The translations under genes were made by a program, and so were the position numbers. Shown here piece after piece: positions 35,045 through 43,312 of a DNA stretch of 64,000 nucleotides. Location of the stretch: assembly GCF_000621165.1 (NCBI RefSeq), contig NZ_JHZA01000001.1, forward strand, positions 1 to 64,000, given 5' to 3'. Numbering within the stretch: position 1 is the first letter of the stretch; each line of letters opens with the position of its first letter. Source of the stretch: Enterovibrio calviensis DSM 14347 (GTDB lineage Bacteria > Pseudomonadota > Gammaproteobacteria > Enterobacterales > Vibrionaceae). A model generated the notes under the pieces. That model had not been told where the DNA came from and did no database searches. It was given only the letters and a program-made list of their open reading frames with translations.

Positions 35045-35068
35045 AAAAAGGGAGAGAACTCTCCCTTT
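35045..35068 (-). terminator. Intercistronic terminator-like hairpin between GH92 C and B
   Basis: Palindrome AAAGGGAGAG AA CTCTCCCTTT (35047-35068), extended by TTC on the minus strand so that it ends in a T5 run, then AAAGGA of gene B. Confidence 0.78.
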
Positions 35069-35112
35069 AATTTTTTATTATTTAATTTGGTGCTAATTAT
35101 TTTTAATTATGC

Positions 35113-37809
35113 TTATTTCGGCATGTGATCCGCATGCAAGAATTTACCCACGCCAAAATCTGGCGGTGTATTTTCAGGTTGAGAACCCCATTGTTTATTT
35201 GGCTCATCACCCATCACAAATGACAACGTGCCGCCATTCATAATGTCTTTTCGGGTTAGGTAAGTACGTTCGAACACTTCACCATTCAATGTCGCGGATT
35301 GAATAAAGATATTCTCGCGGCTGACATCTTTCGTTGTCACGGTGAAGGTTTTGCCTTCGCCCACATTGATGGTGGCGTTATCAAACAGCGGGGTGCCGAT
35401 TTCATAAACGCCAGTCGATGCACTGACTGGGTAGAAGCCCAATGCACGGAACACAAACCACGCCGACATGGTGCCGAAGTCGTCGTTACCACAAATGCCG
35501 TCTGGGGTGTTGTCGTAACACACATTGGTGGCTGCTGCGATGGCTGCTTGCCCTTTCCAAGGCTGTCCAACGTAATTGTAGAGGTACGGCACATGGTGAT
35601 CAGGCTCGTTGCCTTGAACGTGCTGCCCTACGTTACCCGTGTTAAACACCGGGAACTGGTTGTCGCCGGCGTTGCGGTCTGGGTACGTTGACCAGTATTC
35701 GTCTAAACGCTTGGTGAATAGCTCACCGCGTTTCGCCTCAGGGTTCTGGGTTTTATCGAACTCTGTCATCAGGTCAATCAGACCATGAATGTCATGCTGA
35801 ACACTGAACGAATACTGCCAGCCGTTTGACTCTGCAAACGCATAGTTGAACATGTCTGGACGCCAGTCTTTATCTACTGCTAGGCCTGTTGCAGGATCAA
35901 CCCAATCGGCATCAATGAAGTTGCCTTCGGTGTCACGCGCTTTAAACCAACCTTTGTATTTCTTGCCGTTGAAATCGAATTGCGCCATCCAGTTGTTCGA
36001 ACGATCTGCAAACTCTTTGTATTCCGGCGCGTCTTCACCCAATACGGCTTTGATCGCTTGGGAGATGGTCCAGTCGTTGTAGGCATACTCTAGTGAGTAT
36101 GAGGCCGTCCAACTGGTTTCGAACGGTGAATGCGCCCATAAGTCGCCTTTACCGATGCGCATCTTTGAGGCTTTGTAGCCGTTGGTGACGTACTCGTCGA
36201 TGGAATCAACTGCACTGCCCTTGCGGCCATCTTTGATCATGGCGCTGATCAGACGCTGCTTGATGTCGTCTTGTTGCGCTTGGGTAAAGCCCAGCTCATC
36301 CATACGCGCATCCAGTGAGCCTTTGGTCAACACATCTGCAATCACAGGGGTTGAGTGCATGCCCATCATCATGCCTGTTTCGTTGCCCTTGAATGTCCAT
36401 TCCGGCAAACGACCGTGACGAGTATTGCCGTTGTGGTCGACCCAGCTTTCTTCTGCATACGACAGCATGGACAGCACAACATCCGCTAGGCGATTCGGCT
36501 CAATGATGCTTGAAAGCGGTTGAACAGAGCGGTAGGTATCCCACAAAGAGAAAGTGTCATAGCGAACGAAATCGGCTTTGCCGTCTTTGTTTGCATCGGC
36601 AATGCGGACTTTTTCGATCAACGGCTCAGAGACCACATCACCGTTGGCATTGGTGCCATCAGGGTAAGCGCCGCGACCTTGCATCACTTGGCGGTAGCGA
36701 CCATCAAGATCCGAGTGAATGGTTTGACCCAACAAGGCGTGATACATCGCGGTGTAGAAGGTTTGTTTGTATTCCACATCGCCTTCGACCTTGATTTTAC
36801 CCAGCTCGGTTTCCCACTTCGCCGTGGCGTCTTTGCGCACTTGGTCAAAGGATTTACCCGCCACTTCCGTCATGTTCAACGACGCACCAGACTGCGCATC
36901 TTCGCCTACTTCTGTGTTTGAAAGCGCGACTTTGGCTTCAACCACTAGGCCTGATCCTGCCGTATCAAACTCGACATAAGCGCGGGCATATTGGTTGGTG
37001 AATTCGGTCGTACCAGCTTTGGCTGGCACATACGATTTGGTGTCGCGGTCAAAATATTCAAAGCGAATCGATTTGATTGGCTTATCGAATTCCATCACGA
37101 AGAATTCTTTCTGGCTCGCAGCCCAACCGTCGGAGAAACGATGGCCTGATAAAGTGTTGGCGTCTTTATCCCACTCGAAATGCGATTCTGCCGTGTAGTC
37201 CCAGTTAATGTTGAAGCCCAGGTTCACGATGATTTCGGATTTTTCATCTTGCGGGAAGGTATAGCGGTGAACACCCACGCGATCTGACGCGGTCAGTTCG
37301 GCTTTGATGTCATAGTCATCGAGGAGAACAGAGTAGTAACCTGCGGTGGCTTGCTCGTTGCGGTGCTTAAAGCGTGATGCTTCAAGGTTTAGCTGAGGCG
37401 AACCCTCGTTAAGCATGTAGTCTGAACGGGAGTTGATTGGCATCACGAGGATGTCATTCAAATCACCCGCGCCCGCACCAGAAAGGTGGGTGTGGGAGAA
37501 GCCTGAAACGCGGTTATCGTTGTAGTAATACCCAGAGGTGTATTCCCACCCGTTCGACCCGTTGTTTGGCGACAACTGCACCATACCGTGTGGCGTTGTC
37601 GCCCCCGGATAAGTGTTACCTAAATTGCCCGTACCAATAAATGGATTAACAAAGCGTGTAATGTCCATGTCATCAAACGCAACTGGCACGTTTAATCCCA
37701 TTTCAATAACAGGTTGTTCAGTTAAAGAAACGCCCTGAGTAGTACAACCCGCCGACCCCAATATTCCTGCTATTACCGCAACACAAACTAAACTCTTTTT
37801 GAATTTCAT
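35113..37809 (-). CDS. GH92 family alpha-mannosidase lipoprotein C (divergent)
   Basis: An 898-residue GH92 protein, about 70 residues longer than A, B and E. Lipobox GSAGC then T-T-Q predicts the outer membrane. Motifs are present but variant: RFVNPFIGTGNLGNTYPGAT, VSGFSHTHLSGAGAGDLNDI, GNEPDHHVPYLYNYVGQPWK and ICGNDDFGTMSAWFVFRALG. The EPDHH and GNDDFG forms (against EPSHH and GNEDVG in A, B and E) and an extra segment ADANKDGKADFVRYDTFS suggest a different linkage or substrate. AAGGTG precedes the ATG. Confidence 0.93.
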   Translation of the reverse strand: MKFKKSLVCVAVIAGILGSAGCTTQGVSLTEQPVIEMGLNVPVAFDDMDITRFVNPFIGTGNLGNTYPGATTPHGMVQLSPNNGSNGWEYTSGYYYNDNRVSGFSHTHLSGAGAGDLNDILVMPINSRSDYMLNEGSPQLNLEASRFKHRNEQATAGYYSVLLDDYDIKAELTASDRVGVHRYTFPQDEKSEIIVNLGFNINWDYTAESHFEWDKDANTLSGHRFSDGWAASQKEFFVMEFDKPIKSIRFEYFDRDTKSYVPAKAGTTEFTNQYARAYVEFDTAGSGLVVEAKVALSNTEVGEDAQSGASLNMTEVAGKSFDQVRKDATAKWETELGKIKVEGDVEYKQTFYTAMYHALLGQTIHSDLDGRYRQVMQGRGAYPDGTNANGDVVSEPLIEKVRIADANKDGKADFVRYDTFSLWDTYRSVQPLSSIIEPNRLADVVLSMLSYAEESWVDHNGNTRHGRLPEWTFKGNETGMMMGMHSTPVIADVLTKGSLDARMDELGFTQAQQDDIKQRLISAMIKDGRKGSAVDSIDEYVTNGYKASKMRIGKGDLWAHSPFETSWTASYSLEYAYNDWTISQAIKAVLGEDAPEYKEFADRSNNWMAQFDFNGKKYKGWFKARDTEGNFIDADWVDPATGLAVDKDWRPDMFNYAFAESNGWQYSFSVQHDIHGLIDLMTEFDKTQNPEAKRGELFTKRLDEYWSTYPDRNAGDNQFPVFNTGNVGQHVQGNEPDHHVPYLYNYVGQPWKGQAAIAAATNVCYDNTPDGICGNDDFGTMSAWFVFRALGFYPVSASTGVYEIGTPLFDNATINVGEGKTFTVTTKDVSRENIFIQSATLNGEVFERTYLTRKDIMNGGTLSFVMGDEPNKQWGSQPENTPPDFGVGKFLHADHMPK

Positions 37810-37841
37810 GTTACACCTTCATTTCACTAAAAATAGGGTAA

Positions 37842-37863
37842 GGAGATCTACGAATAGATCTCC
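37842..37863 (-). other. Intercistronic hairpin between GH92 D and C
   Basis: Stem GGAGATCTA (37842-37850), loop CGAA, TAGATCTCC (37855-37863). On the minus strand the following bases are TTACCCTATTTTT, so it is at best a weak terminator; mRNA stabilisation is as likely. Confidence 0.75.
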
Positions 37864-37876
37864 TGATTTTTTATTT

Positions 37877-40585
37877 TTACTTTAATGCGTCTTCTTTATT
37901 TCCGGTCATGACAAAACTTAATTGCCCGCCCGACTTCAGATCTGAGTGTTTAAATGAGAAATTGTTATTTAGAGGCTTGCCATTAATGGCAACAGATTTC
38001 ACGTAGATATTTTCTTCGCTGTTATTTTCCGTCGTGATGGTGAATGAACCGCCATCGACTGGGATCACTGCTTTATCGAAGATTGGGCGCGTGATGGTGT
38101 AAGACGGATCCGCAGGCGTCACTTGGTAGAAGCCCAGTGCGTTCATTACATACCACGCTGACATTTGGCCAACGTCTTCGTTACCAATCAGGCCTTCTAA
38201 TGTTGGGTGGTAAAACTCATTCATTGCTTGGTCGACAATTTCCTGCGTTTTCCAAGGTTCAGCGGTCCAGTTGTAAATCATCGGCACGTGGTGGTCAGGT
38301 TCATTACCCATCACGAATTGACCAATGTAGCCGGACATATCGTGAGACTGGCTGGTGTCTGCATTCGAGTTCGCGTTGAACAGCGCATTCAAGTTCGCCA
38401 ATAGCGCCGCTTTACCGTCCGCCGTCAACGCTTCTGGTGTGTCGAAGTCAGCACGAACGGTGTTCTGACCCGCCATCACGTTGCCAAGGCCATTGATGTT
38501 ATGTGGGGCAAACCATGTCCACTGCCAGGTGTTACCTTCCGTGAAATCTTCACCACGGTGCTCGGCGCGGTAAGGCCAGAACAAATCGTTTTCTGTCAGG
38601 CTCTTACGGTCTTTACAGGCGTTGTAATCCAAGCCTTGCGGGATAGACAGCGCTAGGTTTTCATCCACACAGTCCGCTTTCAGGTTGTTAGCGAAGACCT
38701 TGCTACCGTTTTGGTTGTATACCGGACGCATAAAGCCCGTCGCGCCAAGTGAATTGCCTTTGCTGTCTAGGAGCTTGCCGTAAACTTCTGGGTTGTGGTC
38801 AAAGTAGTTTTTGAACGCTTCAGAACGCGCCATATAACGCTCAAATGACGCTTCATCACCGGCAAGTTTGGCGATTTGTGCAACCGTCCAATCGTAGTAA
38901 GCATTCTCAAGGCCATACGAAACAGATTCGTTCACCAACCCGTCATACTTATCGACAGAGAGTCCGTTCACATAAGCCGGTTTGTCACCTGTATCAGCAG
39001 CCCATTTGGCATTCGCGGGAATGTAGCCGAGTTCTTCTTGGTAATTGTTATGGCGTGTCATAACCGTAAAGCGCTTGTCGCCAGACCATGCGTCTTTGTA
39101 TGGAACCCAGCTGTCGGTTTTATCTAACGAGAAATTGAGGGTGTCGTTCGCCGCTTGGATCGCCAGTTCAAAGTGATCTTGCGTGAAGGCTTCAGGGTGT
39201 TTCACCATGATATCTGCAATAACAGAAACAGCAGGATGCCCGACCATTTCACCGGTGTAATCCGAGTGAAGTTCCCATTTAGGCAGCACGCCGCCCGTTT
39301 TGTATTTGTTCAGCAAATCATGCGCATATTCAACCGCACGCGATTTATCAATGATGGTTTTCAGCGGGTGCGCGGCGCGGAACGTATCCCACATGGAATA
39401 AACCGAATAGTTCACCAAACCGTCTTCAGCCTGATGAACTTTGCCGTCCATGCCGCGATATTTTCCGTCTACGTCTTGGTAAACAAATGGTGCAACATAG
39501 GTACGGTAAAGCGAGGTGTAGAACATGGTCTTGTCAGCTTCTTTGCCGCCTTCCAGTTCAAATTCACCCAGAATTTCAGCCCATGCAGTGCGGTTTTTTT
39601 CCACCACGTCATCGAAATTGAAATCGTTCGTGTCGGCGTTCAAGTTATTCATCGCGCCTTCAACGCTGGTACCTGAAATCGCCACTTTGACTGTGATTGG
39701 TGCATCACCTTTGCCGAAGTTCAGGTGTGTCATCACATCATTCGCGCGCTGGGCTAAACGGTCGGCATCAGGCTCAGGTTCGCCCGGCATTGGCTGATGC
39801 TCTGCGTAGCCACGGTAGTCTGCCAGTCCCACTTCAGTTGCATCAACGGGGCGTAATGTGCTTTCAGAAGCCAGTTTTGCGTAAAGGTTTTCTTCAACGA
39901 TGGATTCAGAGAACTCAGCAACAAAGAAGACAGTCTGCCATTGGCCCCATTCGTTAGAAGTACGTGCACCCACCACCGTCGTGTCGTTCAAACGCTTGTA
40001 GTAAATGTTGCGTGAGTGGTTGCCGTAGGTTTCTAGCAACTCATGTTGGAGGTCGATGCGAACTTTACGATCTTCGCCCTTTTTGAAAGTATAACGCTGG
40101 AACGCCACACGGTCGGTCGCCGTCAGTTCTGCTTTTACGCCAGTCTCTTTTAATTCAACAGAGTAATAACCGACTTCTGCGGTTTCAGTGTCTTTATTGA
40201 TGGTTGGCGCATCAGTGTTAAAGCCCGTGTATGGCAGGAACGCGAAATCATTCAGGTCGCCTTTACCTGCGCCTGAAATATGGGTCATGGTGAAACCCGA
40301 AAGCAGCGCGTTGGTTGGGTCGTATTCAGACGGAGACCCTTTGCCATTCCAGCCGTTCGGGTCGAAGTTGTCTGGCGACGGTTGGATCATGCCTTCTGGC
40401 ATCACTGGTGAAGGGTTAACGTTACCCAGCCCTTTAGTGCCGATCAGTGTATCGACATAATTCAGTACAGACAGATCAGGCTGAGGCAAGGTGCCAATGT
40501 GTCCTTGGTTATCAGAGGAATCTGAATTACAGCCCACCAATGCAAAAACGATCGCCATAGAAAGCACAGATTTTTTGTTTATCAT
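37877..40585 (-). CDS. GH92 family alpha-mannosidase lipoprotein D (divergent)
   Basis: A 902-residue GH92 protein. Lipobox FALVGC then N-S-D predicts outer-membrane anchoring. Its N-terminal motif is altered: NYVDTLIGTKGLGNVNPSPV replaces the usual GHTFPGA, and GFTMTHISGAGKGDLNDFAF replaces GFSHTHLSGTG. The catalytic-side motifs are intact: MGNEPDHHVPMIYNWTAEPW and LIGNEDVGQMSAWYVMNALG. The changed N-terminal loop may remodel the glycone or +1 pocket. A terminator-like element lies upstream between E and D, so D-C-B-A may be expressed less than E. Confidence 0.92.
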   Translation of the reverse strand: MINKKSVLSMAIVFALVGCNSDSSDNQGHIGTLPQPDLSVLNYVDTLIGTKGLGNVNPSPVMPEGMIQPSPDNFDPNGWNGKGSPSEYDPTNALLSGFTMTHISGAGKGDLNDFAFLPYTGFNTDAPTINKDTETAEVGYYSVELKETGVKAELTATDRVAFQRYTFKKGEDRKVRIDLQHELLETYGNHSRNIYYKRLNDTTVVGARTSNEWGQWQTVFFVAEFSESIVEENLYAKLASESTLRPVDATEVGLADYRGYAEHQPMPGEPEPDADRLAQRANDVMTHLNFGKGDAPITVKVAISGTSVEGAMNNLNADTNDFNFDDVVEKNRTAWAEILGEFELEGGKEADKTMFYTSLYRTYVAPFVYQDVDGKYRGMDGKVHQAEDGLVNYSVYSMWDTFRAAHPLKTIIDKSRAVEYAHDLLNKYKTGGVLPKWELHSDYTGEMVGHPAVSVIADIMVKHPEAFTQDHFELAIQAANDTLNFSLDKTDSWVPYKDAWSGDKRFTVMTRHNNYQEELGYIPANAKWAADTGDKPAYVNGLSVDKYDGLVNESVSYGLENAYYDWTVAQIAKLAGDEASFERYMARSEAFKNYFDHNPEVYGKLLDSKGNSLGATGFMRPVYNQNGSKVFANNLKADCVDENLALSIPQGLDYNACKDRKSLTENDLFWPYRAEHRGEDFTEGNTWQWTWFAPHNINGLGNVMAGQNTVRADFDTPEALTADGKAALLANLNALFNANSNADTSQSHDMSGYIGQFVMGNEPDHHVPMIYNWTAEPWKTQEIVDQAMNEFYHPTLEGLIGNEDVGQMSAWYVMNALGFYQVTPADPSYTITRPIFDKAVIPVDGGSFTITTENNSEENIYVKSVAINGKPLNNNFSFKHSDLKSGGQLSFVMTGNKEDALK

Positions 40586-40721
40586 TTTCGACCTATATTT
40601 CGTTAAAAACGTATTGGATTATTGTTTTTGGCGTGATCGAATCCCTGCTGAATTCAGCATGAATATATTTCTGATATATAGAAAAACGACCGCCGTTTAT
40701 TTTAATTATTTTGGTATTGCA

Positions 40722-40774
40722 CAAAAAGCCGCCCAACACTTAAACAGTACATATTGCTTAAATTACTTGGGCGG
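40722..40774 (-). terminator. Long-loop terminator between GH92 E and D
   Basis: Stem CCGCCCAA (40729-40736) / TTGGGCGG (40767-40774) around a 30-nt loop, with TTTTT on the minus strand. It lies 43 bases after the E stop and about 140 bases before the D start, in the longest gap of the operon. The long loop could hold a binding site for a protein or RNA that controls read-through. Confidence 0.75.
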
Positions 40775-40816
40775 TTCTCCTTTTTAACTTAGTGACACTT
40801 TTTAACTGATCTCCAA

Positions 40817-43249
40817 TTACAGATTCGCTTTCATTGCCTCTGATTTATCGGCAGTCATGACAAAGCGAAGTTCACCACCCGCTTTAAACTCTTCGTGTTT
40901 AAAGGTGTTGAATTTATCCAATGGCTCGCCGTTAATGGTGACCGATTTCACATATAAGTTATCTGGGCCATTGTTTTCAGCGATAACCGTAAACTTGCCG
41001 TCGCCAATCGACATGGTGGCTTTGTCGAAGATTGGGCGACCGATGCTGTACGTTGGGTCAGTCGGTGAGATTTGGTAGAAACCAAGGGACGACATCAAGT
41101 ACCACGCTGACATTTGGCCGACATCTTCGTTACCAATGATGCCGTCTGGCGTTGGCTTGTAGAATTCGTCGTAAACCTGATCCAAGTATTCCTGCGCCTT
41201 GTAAGATTCTTCGGTGCGGTTATACAGGTAGATTACGTGGTGCGAAGGTTCGTTACCGTGAATGTATTGGCCGATGTAGCCCGTCATGTCTTGATGCTGA
41301 TCGCCTTGGTTTGAATCTGCATTGAATAGGTTGTTTAGCTTCTCGTTCAAGCCCTCTGTGCCACCCATGATCTCAGTCAGTTTGTCGAGATCTTGCATGA
41401 AGGTCCATTGCCACTGCCATGCGTTACCTTCAGTGAAAGCGTAAGGGTTAGCGACGTATGGGCTAAAGCCGTTCGGATAGATATCTTGTTCCCATGACGT
41501 GTCAGAACCCGCTAGCGGTGCACACTTGTTGTCACCCACTTGAACGGTTGGTACGAAGAAGCCAGATTCTGCATCCCAATGCGTGAGCGAGTTATAAGAG
41601 CGCGCTTTGAATTCGTCATAGGTGTCCATATCGCCAGCGACTTTCGCCATTTCAGCAATGGTCCAATCGTAGAAAGAGAATTCAAGTGAGTAAGACACGG
41701 AGTTCCAGTTTGGCACGCGAACACACTTCTCTTTGATGTGGTAATTCAGTTGGCCTGCCATTAGCGCAGTCAAAATATCATCGTGGATCTGCGGGAAGTC
41801 ATGTGGACGATAACGCGCGGATTTCACCGATGCTTCAAGTGCTTCTTCTGCATCAATCAAACCTTTGGTCACAGCATCACCAAGGATTGCTGTTGATGGG
41901 TAGCCGATCATGGTGCCCGTTTCAGAGCCGTGGCCTTCCCACTTAGGGAGCATGCCGAACTCGTCATTTGATTTGCGGATCAAATCTTCCGCATACAAGG
42001 TCGCTTGTTTCGGATCGATGATGGTCCAGAACGGGTGAACCGCACGGAAGGTATCCCACGTTGAATAAATGGAATAGTTCGGCGTATCGCCTTCTTCCAA
42101 GGTGCGCGTGGTGCCGAGCATGTCCACGTAGCGACCATCAACGTCATAGAATTCGATTGGCGCGATCATCATGTGATACATGCCGGTATAGAAGTTGGTT
42201 TTTTCTGCTTCTGACCCACCTTCTACTTTCACTTTTGCTAGCTTCTCAGCCCACGCGAATTCCGCGTCTGATTTCACTTTGGCAAAATCAAACGTTGGGG
42301 TTTCTGCTTCTAAGTTCTTCTGTGCGCCGTGCCAGTTAACAGGGGAAATACCAACGCGAATTTCGATCTCTTCGTCACCCGCACCAAAGTTTAGGAATGC
42401 AGTAAGGTCATCACCTTGATAAACAGCATTATGACGCATGCTTGTATCAGGCTCGCTGCCATCTGTACCCAACAATGCGCTTGCCACTGGTTGGTTAAAC
42501 TTCGCGTAGAAGAAAATGTCATGACCTTGGTGGTCTTGACCTTGGAACCAACCCGTTGACGATTTACGACCACGAATGGTGTATTCATCAACGATTTCAA
42601 TTTTGTTTTTCAGCGACTTGCCGCCATTAGCTAACAAGGTGTGGCCCAAGTCGAACTTCACGTTACGATCTGCGCCTTTCGCAAAGGTGTATTTGTGCAA
42701 GCCAACGCGTTTAGTGGTTGTGAGTTCTACGTCGATGTCGCCATTGTTTAGTTGGGTTTTGTAAAAGCCTGCCGTTGCGATTTCGTTCGATTTATCAAAC
42801 GTATTCAGCGCATGGTCATTCAAGTCTGAATATGGCAGAACCAGAATATCACCCAGATCAGTTGCACCGGTGCCTGACAAGTGTGTGTGTGAGAAACCGT
42901 AAAGCGATACGTCAGTATCAACAATTTCGCCTGTCTCGTAGTTGGACGAGTCCCAATAGCCTGACGCTGAATGCCATTCATTTTGACCAGATTCATGGCC
43001 TTCTTTCGAGCCAATAAATGTATCTGGAGAAAGTTGAACCATGCCCGCAGGAACAACTGCGCCTGGGAAGGTATGGCCCGATGCAGCGGTACCAATCATT
43101 GGATCAACATATTTAAGAACGGTTTTATCGATAATCGACACTGAAGGAATAGAAATGCCAGGTTCTGAGGTGTTGGAATCTGAATTACAGCCAACAACAG
43201 ACAAAGCAAGGGCTATAGCTAGTGCACAAGGCGCTATCTTGATGTTCAT
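40817..43249 (-). CDS. GH92 family alpha-mannosidase lipoprotein E
   Basis: An 810-residue GH92 enzyme, the first of the five after the PTS genes. Lipobox LSVVGC then N-S-D predicts the outer membrane. Motifs: KYVDPMIGTAASGHTFPGAV, LYGFSHTHLSGTGATDLGDI, GNEPSHHVIYLYNRTEESYK and IIGNEDVGQMSAWYLMSSLG. Closest in feel to gene B, with a similar cysteine-containing stretch (EKCVRVPNWNSVSYSLEFSF). AAGGTAGAAG precedes the ATG. Being promoter-proximal and followed by a terminator, it may be the most strongly expressed mannosidase. Confidence 0.93.
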   Translation of the reverse strand: MNIKIAPCALAIALALSVVGCNSDSNTSEPGISIPSVSIIDKTVLKYVDPMIGTAASGHTFPGAVVPAGMVQLSPDTFIGSKEGHESGQNEWHSASGYWDSSNYETGEIVDTDVSLYGFSHTHLSGTGATDLGDILVLPYSDLNDHALNTFDKSNEIATAGFYKTQLNNGDIDVELTTTKRVGLHKYTFAKGADRNVKFDLGHTLLANGGKSLKNKIEIVDEYTIRGRKSSTGWFQGQDHQGHDIFFYAKFNQPVASALLGTDGSEPDTSMRHNAVYQGDDLTAFLNFGAGDEEIEIRVGISPVNWHGAQKNLEAETPTFDFAKVKSDAEFAWAEKLAKVKVEGGSEAEKTNFYTGMYHMMIAPIEFYDVDGRYVDMLGTTRTLEEGDTPNYSIYSTWDTFRAVHPFWTIIDPKQATLYAEDLIRKSNDEFGMLPKWEGHGSETGTMIGYPSTAILGDAVTKGLIDAEEALEASVKSARYRPHDFPQIHDDILTALMAGQLNYHIKEKCVRVPNWNSVSYSLEFSFYDWTIAEMAKVAGDMDTYDEFKARSYNSLTHWDAESGFFVPTVQVGDNKCAPLAGSDTSWEQDIYPNGFSPYVANPYAFTEGNAWQWQWTFMQDLDKLTEIMGGTEGLNEKLNNLFNADSNQGDQHQDMTGYIGQYIHGNEPSHHVIYLYNRTEESYKAQEYLDQVYDEFYKPTPDGIIGNEDVGQMSAWYLMSSLGFYQISPTDPTYSIGRPIFDKATMSIGDGKFTVIAENNGPDNLYVKSVTINGEPLDKFNTFKHEEFKAGGELRFVMTADKSEAMKANL

Positions 43250-43263
43250 TCTTCTACCTTTTT

Positions 43264-43294
43264 AAAAAAGGTGCCGCAGGGGGATGCAGCACCT
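43264..43294 (-). terminator. Terminator-like hairpin between the PTS fusion gene and GH92 E
   Basis: AGGTGC-x-GCA (43269-43278) pairs with TGC-x-GCACCT (43285-43294), 6-nt loop and T-run on the minus strand, 19 bases after the PTS stop and just before the ribosome site of gene E. Confidence 0.8.
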
Positions 43295-43312
43295 GAAATC
43301 GTAATTTGGGTA

